NCBI GenBank assembly: GCA_021397845.1
Contig: CM038042.1
Location: forward strand, 36,032,418-36,096,417
Reading direction: 5' to 3'
Length of the DNA: 64,000 bases
Origin: Areca catechu
Taxonomy: Eukaryota > Streptophyta > Magnoliopsida > Arecales > Arecaceae
Shown here: positions 1 through 11,725 of the stretch, in pieces
Position numbering within the stretch: the first letter of the stretch is position 1
Layout: every line of letters starts with the position of its first letter
Program-made: the position numbers and the translations under genes
The notes under the pieces: generated by a model
The model's input: the letters and a program-made list of their open reading frames with translations, nothing else
Database searches by the model: none
Told to the model about the DNA's origin: nothing

Positions 1-127
1 TCACATCGTGTAGCTCAATTTCTTCTCCTTCCTTCGAGGTGCAGCCTCAACAGAAACACTGATGGCAGCAAGGACTCCTTCTTCAACTCCTTGAAGATGT
101 ACACACTCCTTCAACTCCTTGAAGGGC

Positions 128-1693
128 TGGTGGGGACACCAGGATCAGACACAGATCCCTGGATCCCATAAGGTTTACTAATTAGGATTTTAGTCATGTA
201 TCATAATTTTGTAATCAATTAAGTTTGAGTCCTATAATAAGTTAAGGCTAATTGATTTGTCTCAACCCCAGTCTGATATCGAGTCCTGTATCTCAGTATA
301 AGTCCAGTATGAGTCTAATTTTTGTACAAGAGAAGAGGTTACCCTATTTTGGAGTTCTACCAGGCCTCATCCAGGAGTCAGAGGCCATTACATCAGCTTA
401 TTAGATTTTGTGAGACACCCTAGGATCCAAGAAGCCTTTCTAGATACCCTGATTCCTTCTAGATATTTTTGGATACCCAGATTCCCTCCAGATGCCAGAG
501 TATATTCCCAGACCAGGTCATAACATGATCCCAAAGACTTACCTACAACCCAGCCCAAGTGAATGCAAGGCCCAGGTCCATGAAGAACCAAGATTCCAGG
601 TATATTCTAGCCTATAACTAAAATACCTGGAATATTCCTGCTCCAGGCATCCTAGGCCTCCAGGGCCCAAAGCCCATGCGCCCAACCCATCCTTTGCCGC
701 CCCTTGTTGCCCCCAATAAAGCCCAACATGTCCAAAGTGTTGACTTGGTCCAAACTAAGAAGGAGGAATTCAAATAGAAAAGGGAACCTAGTTCTTATTC
801 TATTCAACTAGTATACTCCTAATTCTAGGTTTATTTTGTAGTCTTTCTCCCACTTAAATTGTGCAAACTTCTTCTAACTAAGAGAAGACTTGTAATCCCT
901 TTAGGAGAGGGCATGGAGCTCTACAAATATCCCACCCTTCCTCCTCTTGTAATAAATCAACTCTTATGAATTAAAACCCTGCTGAATTATTTTGAGACAG
1001 GTGTCTTGTGTTCTTTGGTTTTTAGTTTTGGATTTGGTTCTTTGTTCTTGTGTTGGCCGACCACTACCCTTTCTATTGTCCATGACCAAGCAGCAAATCG
1101 TCATCTTGACATTAGCCACACCTTTGAGAAGGAGCCCTGAAGCCATCCCTGAAAGCAGGAGTCATCCTTCTCCAGGCCACCACCCCTACTAGCCCTAATT
1201 CCCTTTCTTTTGTTTTTCTTTATTCCATATTTTGTTTCTTTTATTGCTTACCTAATTCATGCCTATCCTTGATGTTTTGTAGATTCTTGAGGTATTTCCC
1301 CCTCCCTAGAGGAGGCTTTCTTTGTCTTCAGACTATATCTAGATCGCCTTTAGATTCGGGAACCAAAGGCTTGTTCTTCCGGGCACCATCTAGAGGCTGA
1401 GAGATCTCTTCATCAAAGAAGCTACAATCACTACCTGGTAAAAGCCTTCCCCCTCCTTTGTTCTAATCTGATGACAGGTACACTATCCTAAGCTAGGAAT
1501 TTCTCAATTCTCGGGTCCTGGCTTATTATTATTCTGCATGAGTTATCTTGCAGGTATGTTAGTTTTTAGCATTACTAGTCTTTATGCTAATTCTTTCTTA
1601 TTTTCGGGTCTTTAGCCACTGTATTAATGTCTGAAAAAATATAAAAAAAAAATATTTACTATTTTCCATCAGTCCTAGGTTCGTTCCGCATTA
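128..1693 (+). mobile_element. Solo LTR (B family) inserted in copia LTR M
   Basis: About 1566 bp that match the reverse complement of the LTRs of element B (40532-42086), from TGGTGGGGACACC at the left to GGTTCGTTCCGCATTA at the right. It is flanked by AGGGC (123-127) and AGGGT (1694-1698), a 5-bp target-site duplication with one change. No internal region is attached, so it is a solo LTR left by recombination between the two LTRs of a former full element. The last base pair is TA instead of the usual CA. Confidence 0.85.
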
Positions 1694-2905
1694 AGGGTGT
1701 TGCTGTGGTAGTGCTGGAACAAAAACACTTGAGAACCCCTTCCCAATGCTCTGTTCCAAACTTTCAATAGAAGGTATGCACTTAAGAATCCCAAAACCCA
1801 AACTCACTCTATCCCGGAGATCAAATCTCACAATCTCTCAAGGATCAAGCAAGATCTCTATCTTAGAAATTTTCCAGACAGAATCTCAACTTTGATCCAA
1901 ATCTGGAGTGGGAATATTGAACGTGAAGAACGTTAACCATTCACCTTCTTCAGTCCTGCTATTATAATAGCAGCAACCCCAAAAACCATTAAGGGGGTAT
2001 AATGAGAGATTAATGAGCAGTTTGGGGTCTCTTGAGATTCCTGGGAGGTTAGAAGTCCCATCGAATTCAGTAACAGCAACTATTAAAACTCGAAACACCC
2101 AACATTAAATCCCATAACCATTACAATATTTAATGAAGCATTCTCGAATTTTAGCAGTCCATCAGACAAGTTGACTCAACCATTCGAGTTGGCTTGGCTC
2201 GAGTTAACTCATCCAGATGAGTCGGCTCGAACACAGGTTTGACAACACCTTGTCAAACGAGTCCAGAACGATTTCCAATCATTTGCATGCCAACGAAGCA
2301 AGAAGAAATCCTCGGTGTGTGACCCCATAGGTTCAAACACTAAACCAGTAGCATGAAAATATTTTCAGTACCAGCCAAAGTTGCCATCTAGCAATGACAC
2401 CCGGCGTTCGAATAGGTTGAAGGTTATAGAGCAACATGAACTTGTTGAATATGGAATAGCAGTGAACTTATTTCTTTAATCTTTTAATGTTCTGGATGGC
2501 TTAGGGTTAAACTGCCCAACTCTAATCAGTCTATCTCAATATGTCTCAAACAAAGAATCCTTATAACTCCTTACAAGAAATGCCCTGGCCAAGGTCTTTC
2601 TCAATTGAGGCATATTAAGCATTCAATCCAAATCATTTGGAGAGATCAATCCTATCTCGATCCTACCATCGCTACACAAGTACTTGACTGTACCCAGTAA
2701 CCTTCCATCACCGGATTAGAAATTCGGGTAGTCCGGCACCTAAGCATAGTGAGTTGCTTGCAAGCTACCATAGTGATCTCAAGTCAAAGGAATAATTCAT
2801 GTCCACATTTTAATGCAAGACTCCTCTTCGGCAGAAAGAGAATCTCGCATGAGAGTCACGCTCAGTGAAGTGTTAAACACAATACTTGATATGATGGGGA
2901 CATCA

Positions 2906-3745
2906 AACCCATCCGGGTTTTTTATCTTTTCTCCCAGATTTTATTTTATTTTATTTTATATTTTTTATTGTAGTTTTCCCGTTTATCCCCTCTATTTCCA
3001 GTTTATTCCCTTCTTATCCCTGATTTATCCCTAATGTATTCCTATCATCTTCTTCCTCCATTCATTGCTCAGAACTTCCATCCATTTTTTTCCCACCAGT
3101 CCCAAATCCACCATGCCCGACCACTGGAGACCAGTGACGGCCGTCCACCTTCCCCCGGTGATGATCTTCTCATGGGAACGCCGACGAATCCCATGGAACT
3201 GCCCATGGCTGTCCGCCCCTGTGGCTCCGCCCACGTGCCCCTCTCCCCCGCACCACCGTCCATCGCTGTTCGAGCCATCTCATCAGACCTTTGCCCGTAA
3301 ATCCCATCTCCGCACCGCCTGTAACCGGGAACCCCTCCGCCCGTCAAGCCATCTCCACAACACCTGCAACCGTGAAGCCCATCTCCATACCTACGTGCCG
3401 CACCCCTCTCTCCCATGACCATCGCCCAGCCACCATCGACGCCGATCGGATCCTGCTGGATCCGTTGGCCTGTCTGCCCTCCGCCTCGCCCGCGAGCATC
3501 ACTGACCACCTCCTCCAAATCCTCCATACCATTGGTTTCACCATCCCCCAGCCCCATGCCATCGTAGCCGTCCCCCATGATCTGCTGGCCCGTCCGCCCT
3601 CCGCCTTACCTGCGAGCATCGCCGACCCCTCCGTCGCCACCCGCGAGCTCGACGTCGAGGTCCACATCATCCATCCCATTCCGCTCGATCCCTTGTTCCA
3701 CGGTCACAGGAGATGGAGTTGCACAGATCCTGATATAGAAGCAAC
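2906..3745. other. GC-rich block inside solo LTR J
   Basis: About 840 bp that interrupt what is otherwise a G-type LTR. It begins with a T-rich stretch and continues with C-rich, codon-like sequence that has open frames on both strands (for example 3065-3418 and 3291-3770 forward, 3069-3578 reverse). None gives a recognisable domain, and the translations are Pro/Ser/Ala-rich or Gly-rich as expected from biased composition. It could be a captured gene fragment or an expanded LTR segment. I cannot name a source. Confidence 0.5.
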
Positions 3746-3779
3746 TCTGCACGAATCTCAAAGATACTAGTTTAGGATT

Positions 3780-3791
3780 AAAAAATAATAA

Positions 3792-3822
<31 letters not shown>

Positions 3823-3842
3823 AATAAATAATAAATAAAATT
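3780..3842. repeat. AT-rich microsatellite (AAAT)n
   Basis: An imperfect run of AATA/AAAT units inside solo LTR J, just upstream of its TATA box. Likely variable in length between individuals. Confidence 0.9.
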
Positions 3843-3872
3843 TTTTTCATGTATGGGTCCTAAGTCTTGTAA

Positions 3873-3884
3873 GCCTATAAAAGG
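3873..3884 (+). promoter_or_regulatory. TATA box of LTR J
   Basis: CCTATAAAAGGG, at the place where TATA boxes stand in the related G LTRs. It is the likely promoter of the former element; activity is unknown. Confidence 0.5.
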
Positions 3885-5482
3885 GCATCCCCTCTTGTAT
3901 TTGATTAATGATGAAGATAAATTTTTGAGGAAAAAAGGTGTTCTAGGTTCTACCTCCGTTAGGAGTGGGCATGAAGCCCATCTTGCCTTCGCCTTCGGGC
4001 GTCGAGGGGTGTGAGGCCCTAGTTATCCCCATTCCACCTTCTCTACCACCCTCATGTCCCTTGTGATTTACCTTAACGGCTCCATTAATGAGGTGGGTAG
4101 GATGCCCTAGAGGTGTGAGATCTTTCCGTACGGCTCCATTAGTGAGATGGGTGGGATGCCCTAGAGGTGTGAGATCTCTCTATACGGCTTCATTAGTGAG
4201 GTGGGATATCCTAGAGGTGTGAGATCTCTCCATGAGTGTGAGTTCCAAAGTTCATGAAAGCCCTGACCCCTGTCTTCCACCTCCATTGTTCCTTCACCAC
4301 CCCATTACAAAAAAAAAGGTTCCCTAATCTAAGTGACTTCTAGGCTCATCGATCGATCTTCCCCCCCACCTGTCCCACATCATGATGTCACACTAGCATC
4401 TCCATGCTACTTGGTTAAGAGGACAACCAATAGATATGACAACAATGACCTACTCTGGATACACTATCATCCTGAAACAATGTATCCTTTGGTCACGAAC
4501 CAATTTATGAACTACATGATGCATCATCTCTACATCGCATATAAGGTAGCTCAAAGGACATCATCACACAAGAGTTTAATTAGGAAGATGACATGTGATA
4601 AACAACCAGAATAAATATTTTATTCAATTCAATAATTCATATACATATATGAGTCGCACAACCATCTATAGCCTAGATGATTGGCTTTGGAACATAATTC
4701 CCAACACCAATGTGGTCGATCAGAATTGATTGGATAGCTCACTGACTCGTGTGAACCCATGTCACTCAAGGTTAATCAGTCTTGACTAATTTTAGGTGCC
4801 CATGGATAATTAGATATGTGTAACTCTCCTTGCTTACTGATGTGGTCAATGGGAGGTTGATCAATGTCTTCTCATCTCTTCTTCTATTATATTAAAATTA
4901 AACCCTCTAAATTATTAGGTCCATAAAAAGATAAAGTTATACGGATAACCAAGTCTTAGCCTTCCATTAAGTGGGATGGTAATGGGTTCAATAGTTGGGT
5001 GTTCATCGGTAGATCCAAAGATTGGATGTTCATTAGGCTATTGGAATTACTGTTCCTAATATGATGGCTCAGTGCGACTCTCTTAACGGTAGTCAGGTGG
5101 GCTGGCCAAAGTTAGGCTTAACTATTCGTTGGTTAGAAGCATTGAATTTTGTCATGTTAATGGTTGGACTTAACCAGAACCATCAATAGGAGGTCCAAAG
5201 GTTGATTGAAGTGCATATTGGGGCAAAACCTAAATACTAGAAATTACTTGGAGAAGTAATCGGTTGAAGAACCTACCTTTAGATGTGCATGGGTGAGCTG
5301 GCCAAAGTTAGGCTCATGTATTGTCTATTGGGTTCTAGTACCCACTAAGGAATTAAAGTGATTCCTCGGATTGGAGGTAGAGGCTACTAGTCTGAACAAA
5401 ATAGTGGGAGGGCCTTTAGACTAAAGTCCATGTCTTTAGGTTAATAATTCATATACACTAATAAGTTTTGGTTTTTCTTTCA

Positions 5483-6340
5483 GCTGTCTTCCAACCTGTC
5501 ACTCCGGTCTCTTCTCGATAATGAGAAGCTCAAGGGTCCCAACTCGATAGCTGGTATTGAAGGCTCAGGATTGTCTGGAGTATGAACGGATTTTGTATGT
5601 GATATCAGATTCGGCACTTGAAACCCCTACTCCCAATGCTCGGGGTTCGGTCAAAGATACTTATCAGAAGTGGCTCTCCGACAGGACCACTGTCTGATGC
5701 ATATATTGGTAGTGATGAATGATGAGTTCAATTACAAATTTGAAGAAGCCTAGTCGGAGAAAATCCTTCAAAGATTGAAGGAGTCTTTCGGCACACTAGA
5801 TGACGTTGAAAGGTACAGGGTCTCCTGTGCTATCACAACACTGAATGCATCATGGGGCCTCAGTCACTGATCATGTATTGTATATGATCGAGATGATTGA
5901 GCACCTAGGCAAGCTCGGATGTCCCTTGCATGAACTGCTCGGGAAAGCTGCGATTCTGAATTCCCTGCCCTCTTCCTATCTAGACTTCTTGGACATTTTA
6001 GAAGGAATAAGCCTGTAGTTAACTACCATGGTATGTTGGGGTTATTGCAGACTTATGAGAAAGACCACCAACTGAACAAAGGGGTGGTAAATCTAGTGGG
6101 AGGATCTTTGATAGGGTATCATCCCTTCAAGAAAGGGAAAAAGAATAAAAAAAAAAAGGTACAGAATACTTTTGGGCCCAGCTAGGCCAAGAGGGTGAAG
6201 GCTGATAAGAGCCAAGTGGAGTGCTTTTTTTGTAAGAAGCAAGGTCATTGGAAGAGGAACTGTCCTCTTTATATTATGTTCCTTGACCTGAACAGGCCTA
6301 AGAAGAGAAAGCAGCAGGACGGTGCTGGATAAGGTATTTA
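5483..6340 (+). pseudogene. Copia gag pseudogene with intact CCHC knuckle (fragment I)
   Basis: Homologous to the gag of copia A. The start codon appears lost (CTG where A has ATG), and stops and frameshifts break the frame at several points, so no full Gag can be made. The UBN2-type capsid region is recognisable by similarity to A. The zinc knuckle at 6222-6263 reads CFFCKKQGHWKRNC, a complete CX2CX4HX4C motif, which both A and D have lost. Gag forms the particle and the knuckle binds element RNA. A pyrimidine-rich tract ending in CAG lies just before the start. Confidence 0.85.
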
Positions 6341-6600
6341 TATGATAACACCTTATAGTTTCTCTATCAGTGATACTATTAACTGGGTATTAGATATCGG
6401 AAGTCCAATTCATATTTGTAATTCTTTGCAGGAACTTCAAGTTAGTAGAAGATTCGAGGATGGTGAGAGATTTTTGAACATGAAAAATGGAAGCCATGTT
6501 CCAGTCCTAACATTGGGAGTCCTCAAATTAGTTTTTTGGATCTTGTAAATTCATTTAGAATGAGTATCATTATTGTCCATTTTTCATTTTGAATGTCATC
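6341..6600 (+). pseudogene. Copia protease remnant (fragment I)
   Basis: The stretch around 6380-6400 reads WVLDIGSP, where an aspartic protease would have D-T/S-G; the middle residue is Ile, so the active site is altered. The downstream sequence (CNSLQELQ, then GGERFLNM-like) matches the same part of copia A. The frame closes at 6548. This enzyme normally cuts the Gag-Pol polyprotein. Confidence 0.8.
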
Positions 6601-6722
6601 TCTGTAGTCTAATTGGCCATGTATAGTTATGAACTATCAATAAAGAATGACATTTGCAAAATCATTTGAAATGGTTTTGTTATGATAAATGGACATATGA
6701 ACAATGGCATTTATATACTATA

Positions 6723-8740
6723 TGCTGAAAATTATGTTCCAAAGCTAATCATCTAGGCTATAGATGGTTGTGCGACTCATGTATATGTATTGAATTATTG
6801 AATTGAATAAAAGGTTTATTCTGGTTGTTTATCACATGACATCTTCTTAATTGAACTCTTGTGTGATGGTGTCCTTTAAGCTACCTTGTATGTGATGTAG
6901 AGAGGATGCATCGTGTAGTTCATAAATTGGTTCATGACCAAAGGATACGTTGTTTCAGGAGGATGGTGTATCAAGAGTATATATTTGATATCACATCTAT
7001 TGGTTGTCCTCTTAAGCAAGTAGCATGGAGATGCTGGTGTGACATCAGGTGTTGTATTTGATACTTCACTGAACATGACTCTCTTGCGAGATTCTCTTTG
7101 TACCAAAGAGAAGTCTTGCATTAAAATGTGGACATAAATTATTCCTATGACATGAGATCACTATGGCAGCTTGCAAGCAATTCACTATGCTTAGGTGCCG
7201 GACTACCCGGATTTCTAATATGATGATGAAAAGTTGCTGGGTACAATCAAGTACTTATATAGCGGTAGTAGGATCAAAATAGGATTGATCTCTCCAAATG
7301 ATTTTGATTGAATGCTTAATATGCCTCAATTGAGAAAGACCTTGGCCAAGGCATTCCTTGTAAGGAGTTACAGGAGTTCTTTGTTTGAGATATATTATGA
7401 TGGATTGATTAGGGTTGGGCAGTTTAACCCTAAGTCATCTGAAGCATTAAAAGATTAAAAGAATAAGTTCACTGATATTCCATATTCAACATGTTCATGT
7501 TGCTCTATAACCTTTAACATATCTGGACACTGGGTGTCATTGCTAGATGGTGACTTTGGCTGGTACTAAAAATGTTTCTGTGCTACTAGTTTAGTGTTTG
7601 AACCTACGGGGTCATACACTGTGGGGTTTCTTCTTGCTTTGTTGGCATGCAATGATTGAAAATCATTTCGGACTCATTTGACAAAAAGTTATCAAGAATT
7701 GCTACTGATGTCGGCTCATTTGGATGAGCCGACTCAAGTCAGTTGATTCGACTCGGTTGATGGACTTTGGGAAAATTGAAAATACTTCATTAATAGCTGT
7801 AATAGTTATGGCTCTTAATGGGAGGTGTTTTTGGTTTTTAATAGTTGCTGTTGCTGAATTCAAAGGGACTTCAAAACCTTCCTGGAATCTTAAGAGACCC
7901 AAACTGCTCATTAATCTCTTTTGTGTCCTCTTAATTGTTTTAAGGGCTGCTGATAAAAGCAGGGTTGAAGAAGGTGAATGGTTCACGTTCCACACTTCAG
8001 ATTTGGATCAAGGTTGAGACTTTATCCAGAAAATTTCTAGGATAGAGATCTTGCTAAATCCTTGAGAGATTGTGAGATTTGATCTCCTGGATATGGTGAG
8101 CTTGGGTTTTGGGATTCCTGTGTGTATACCTTCTATTGAAGGTTTGGGGTAGAGTGTTGGGAAGGGTTCTCAAGGGTCTTTGTTCCAGCACTGCTGCAGC
8201 GATAGATCTTCAAGGTGTTGAAGGAGTTCACACCTCTTCAAGGAGTTGAAGAGGGAGTCCTTGCTGCTGACATTGTTTCCCAAGGGGCTAGCACCCCAAA
8301 GGAAGGAGGAGAGGTCCCTCTATCTAGTGAGAACCACATGTAAAGGTGGTACGCGTGTCTTGCTCGCAGAGCCTGATCATCTTTCTGTAGGGATGATCTC
8401 CATCGAGTGCTATTCCACATTATTATCGAAGCACGTGCCTTCTGGGTGATCGTCATCTCAAAGGTACACCTTTAGATTATATGTTTTGACATATTATAAT
8501 ATGTTGCATCATTATGAGAATCTAGAATAGTTTTGATTTTGATTCAATGGTTGCTTGATTTCATACATGCATTATTCTACACATGCATCAAGATCTACAT
8601 AGGGAACCTATGTTAATTAGATTAATATGCTTAGATAAATTGTTTATTTGCTTCTGCTGTATCATGTAATCTAGAAAAAGTTTTTAAATTGCATGTCTCG
8701 GGCTGTTGCACATGGTTCCCATTTCCTTGGTTCCCCAACA
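6723..8740 (+). repeat. 5' LTR of copia A
   Basis: Starts TGCTGAAAATTATG (a decayed TGTTGG end) and finishes CCCCAACA directly before the primer-binding site. It is about 2018 bp. Sequence parallels LTR M in opposite orientation and the first half of the 3' LTR at 19968. It contains a perfect 10-bp inverted repeat at 7710-7733. Confidence 0.85.
7710..7733. repeat. Perfect inverted repeat in copia A 5' LTR
   Basis: GTCGGCTCAT and ATGAGCCGAC flank a TTGG spacer: a 10-bp perfect stem. The equivalent part of LTR M is degenerate and the 3' LTR has different palindromes there. Confidence 0.85.
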
Positions 8741-8741
8741 G

Positions 8742-8753
8742 TGGTATCAGAGC
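8742..8753 (+). promoter_or_regulatory. Primer-binding site of copia A
   Basis: TGGTATCAGAGC one base after the LTR end, complementary to the 3' end of plant initiator-Met tRNA, the usual primer for minus-strand DNA synthesis in plant copia elements. Confidence 0.9.
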
Positions 8754-10501
8754 ATCCAGGTTGGATGCACATGTAGTTTAATGTTTTGTATGAAATCGGA
8801 TTACTTCCTTCACAAAGTACTTGGATTAAGGTGGATTCACCATGGCTGTCCGGTCATAGGAGAGGAGCTTGGTTTAAAGACCATTTCTTCCCATTCCAAG
8901 GGGTTCTCCTATGACGTGTAGGGGTGTCACTGCGTCATAACCTTATGAAGAAGAAAGTAAGGAATTTGATGGATTAAAATGGTTTTAATCTATGGCTAAT
9001 AGATCATTACTATGTTTAGATGAGATTTAAAAGATGTTTGATCTAAAACTTTGAAAAGTTCAAGTGAAAATGACTCGATCAGAAAATTGTGTTATGGAAG
9101 AGCTGACTCAACCAGAAAACTATATTCTAGAAGAACTGACTCGACCTATAAGAGCTGACTCGATTTTGCAAATAGTTCATTCTATCTATTTTTGGTGTTC
9201 TGGAAGAGCTGACTTGACCAAAAAATTATGAAACAGTAATTTTAAGCTTCAAATTTTTATGAAATTGTTTCACTTGATTTTGAAAATATTTCAATTAGTG
9301 TGATACACTTGATGGGAATTAAGTTGTATATTTTTAAGATTTAGGATATGATTCTAATCTTAAGTCATGATTGATAAACCATGGGTTGATTGGGTTATCT
9401 AGAATTGGATCCTTAAATGGGTTAGACCTAGGTTTAGATGAATGGATTAAATAGAGAAAAGACTAATCAAAAGTTGAGTTAGGTCTCTCCTCTATAGATC
9501 TCTCTAATAGTTAGTTAGATTAATACATACATCTAAATGGACTTGATTCATGGCTTCGTGGTGAGCCCAGGTCTTTGGTTAGTCTGATTGAGTCTTGTAA
9601 ACCACTTAGTATCTAAGGTAAGTTTGACAGTTGTGATCAAAGTTCTTTAGGGCTAACTCTTGCTTGGCTAACTCATTGTTGGTGTCTAAGGCAAGAGGCT
9701 TACCTGGCTTAACCCATCCCTTGATGTTACTTACCTGGCTAATGTGGTGAACCAGACTTGATTAGATTATCTATTGATTTGAGTTGACCCATGTCAACTA
9801 AGGTTAATCAGTCTGACTGGTTTATAGGTGCCCATGGACCAAATTAATCTAGAAATCCTCTAAGAGTTTGGTGGGAGTTTTCTTGATTAAGGTCCATGTC
9901 TTCCTCTCAATTTTCACAAAATTTTAATCCTCTAAATTATTAGGTCCATAAAAAGACTGTGATAGCCTAAGTCTTAGCCTTCCATTAAGTTGGATTGGCA
10001 ATGAGTCCTTGAGTTGGGTGATCATCGACAGTTCCAAAGAATGGGTGGTGAGTGGGATTGCCATTCAACATATGATGGCTTAGTATGACTATCTTAACAC
10101 GTGGTCAGGTGGGCTGGCCAAAGTCGGGCTTGATCATGGGTTAGTTAGAAGTATTGAATTTGATCATGTTAATGGTTGGACCTAACTAAGACCTTCAATA
10201 GGAGGCCTAAAAACCGATTATGAGGACCCCTGGGGCAAAATGATTACTAGGAATTGCTTGGAAAAGCAATTGGTATTGCACCTACCTTTAGATGCATTTG
10301 AGTTGGCCAGCCAAAATCGGGCTCATATGTAGTCTATTAGATCCTAGTACCTGCTAGAGGATAAATGCTATTCTTCGGATTGGAGTGTAGAGGCTACCAG
10401 TCTGAATAAAATAGTGGAGGAAACCTTTAGACTAAAATCCATGTCTTTAAAATTTTAAAATAATTCATATACTAATAGGTCTTGTTCTCCTTTTTTAGAT
10501 A
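8754..10501 (+). other. Untranslated leader of copia A
   Basis: About 1.75 kb between primer-binding site and gag with no convincing coding frame. At 9068-9215 a motif close to GAGCTGACTCGACC occurs five times at irregular 30-60 nt spacing. The last bases before the gag ATG (10478-10497) form a pyrimidine-rich tract ending in TAG that resembles a 3' splice site. The part from about 9740 on is collinear with fragment I. Confidence 0.75.
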
Positions 10502-11340
10502 ATGTCGACCACTTTGTCGCTTCGGTCATTATTAGATAATGACAAACTTTTTGGACCCAATTTTGATAGCTGGTATCGAAAACTCAGGACTGTCATGGAG
10601 CACGAGTGGATCCTTTATATGATAACCGATCTGGCATCGGAAATCCCAACCCCCAATGCTTGTGGCAATGTCAGGGACACTTATCAGAAGTGGATCTCTT
10701 TTTGCACCATGCTGCATTGCATAATGTTGGCTGCGATGAATGACGAGTTCAGTCATAAATTTGAGAAGGCCCAGCCAGAATAGATTCTTTAAAAGTTGAA
10801 GAAGTCTTTTGGCACTTTGGATGATACGGAGAGATACCGGATCTCTTCTGCCATCTACAACACGTGTATGCATAATGGAGCTTCGATAATTGATCATGTA
10901 ATGTACATGATCGAGTTATTCGAGCATTTGGACAAACTCGAATGTCCTTTGCATGAGCAGCTAGGCAAGGATGCGATTCTAAATTCTCTATCCCCTTCCT
11001 ACCAGGTCTTTCTTGATAATTTTAGAATGAATAGGCCTGTAGTAAACTATTATGAGATGTTAGGGTTACTACAGACTTTGAGAGAGACCACAATCTCAAC
11101 AAGGGATTGGTAAATCTGGTGGGAGGTTCTGGAGCAGGACGTCGTCCCTTCGAAAAAGGGAAGAAGAAGAAAAAGAATAAGAAGCTACATAGTGCTCAGC
11201 CAAGTCAGACTAAGAGGGTAAAGGGTAATAAAAGTAAGGCAGAGTGCTTCTTCTATAGGAAGCCAGGTCACTGGAAGTAGAACTATTCTGCTTACCTTCT
11301 ACTCTAGACCCGAACAGGCCAAAGAAGGGAAAGTAGCATG
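10502..11340 (+). pseudogene. Copia A gag pseudogene
   Basis: ATG at 10502 opens a frame that begins MSTTLSLRSLLDNDKL and reads to a TAG at 10781, with the same protein continuing at 10796-11113. This is the UBN2/retrotransposon Gag type, with the usual KLxGPNxxxWxRxLR start and the conserved LNSLSPSYQVFLDNF stretch. The zinc knuckle at about 11245-11290 has lost two cysteines (Tyr at both) and carries an internal stop. Function would be particle assembly; this copy is dead. Confidence 0.9.
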
Positions 11341-11394
11341 GTGTTACTGGTCAAGGTATTTATATGATAAATCCTTGTAGTTTCTCTGTTATGA

Positions 11395-11720
11395 TACTAC
11401 TAGCTGGGTCTTAGATACTGGAAGTCCTTATTACATTTGCAATTTTTGCAGGGACTTCAAGTTAGTAGGAGATTCAAAGGCGGTGAAAGGTTCCTGAATG
11501 TTAGGAATGGAAGTCAAGCTCTAGTTCTAATGTGGGAACTGTTCTTTGTTTTTTGAGTCTTGTACTGTCGTTCTTAATGAATGTCATTTTTATCCTTCCT
11601 TTTTGGTAAATATCATTTCTGTAGGCCTGTTGTCCAATGATAGTTATGAATTATCTATAAAGAATGATATTTACAAAATCATGTTGAATGGTTTTAATGT
11701 GATGAATGGATAATTAAAGA
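11395..11720 (+). pseudogene. Copia A protease remnant
   Basis: WVLDTGSP at about 11404-11427 keeps the aspartic-protease D-T-G. The rest of the domain is broken by frame changes and stops. It lies in its normal place between the zinc knuckle and the pre-integrase region. Confidence 0.8.
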
Positions 11721-11725
11721 ATGGC

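Larger units (their letters stand above)
2892..4382 (+). mobile_element. Solo LTR J (G-family related) with GC-rich insert
   Basis: Starts TGATGGGGACA and ends TGTCCCACATCA, giving near-complementary termini, between TGATA (2887-2891) and TGATG (4383-4387). From about 3755 to the end it resembles the LTRs of element G: a GCACGAATCTC motif, then TTAGTTTAGGATT, a TATA box in CCTATAAAAGGG at 3873-3884, and the repeated phrase CCCTAGAGGTGTGAGATCTC. The copia LTR sequence continues on both sides without loss. J is about twice as long as the G LTR because of an extra GC-rich block at 2906-3745. Confidence 0.75.
1..4706 (-). mobile_element. Copia LTR M, minus strand, split by two solo LTRs
   Basis: The pieces 1-127, 1694-2891 and 4383-4706 together read, on the minus strand, like the copia LTR at 6723-8740. 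The minus-strand start is TGTTGGGAATTATG, ending at 4706. The remainder runs off the left window edge, so neither a primer-binding site nor an internal region is visible. The two gaps are filled by solo LTRs of gypsy type. M directly abuts the middle of a copia leader at 4707, so it appears to have inserted into copia fragment I. Short reading frames inside are not genes. Confidence 0.85.
4707..6722 (+). mobile_element. Copia fragment I: leader, gag and start of protease
   Basis: Plus-strand copy collinear with the leader, gag and protease of copia A (about 9740-11720). It has no LTR of its own in the window. Its left edge is cut by the outer end of minus-strand LTR M and its right edge by the 5' LTR of copia A. 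The leader (4707-5482) is non-coding and contains no other feature I can identify. Gag and protease remnants are listed separately. Confidence 0.85.

Noticed and set aside
3065..3770. Possible genes in the GC-rich block
   Set aside because: Open frames on both strands with biased composition and no known domain; they lie inside an LTR.
4333..4614. Similar open frames in LTR M and in the reverse strand of LTR 6723-8740
   Set aside because: The resemblance comes from the two LTRs being copies of each other; no start context or domain supports a protein.
8742..8753. tRNA gene at primer-binding sites
   Set aside because: Only the 12-nt complement of a tRNA end is present, no cloverleaf.
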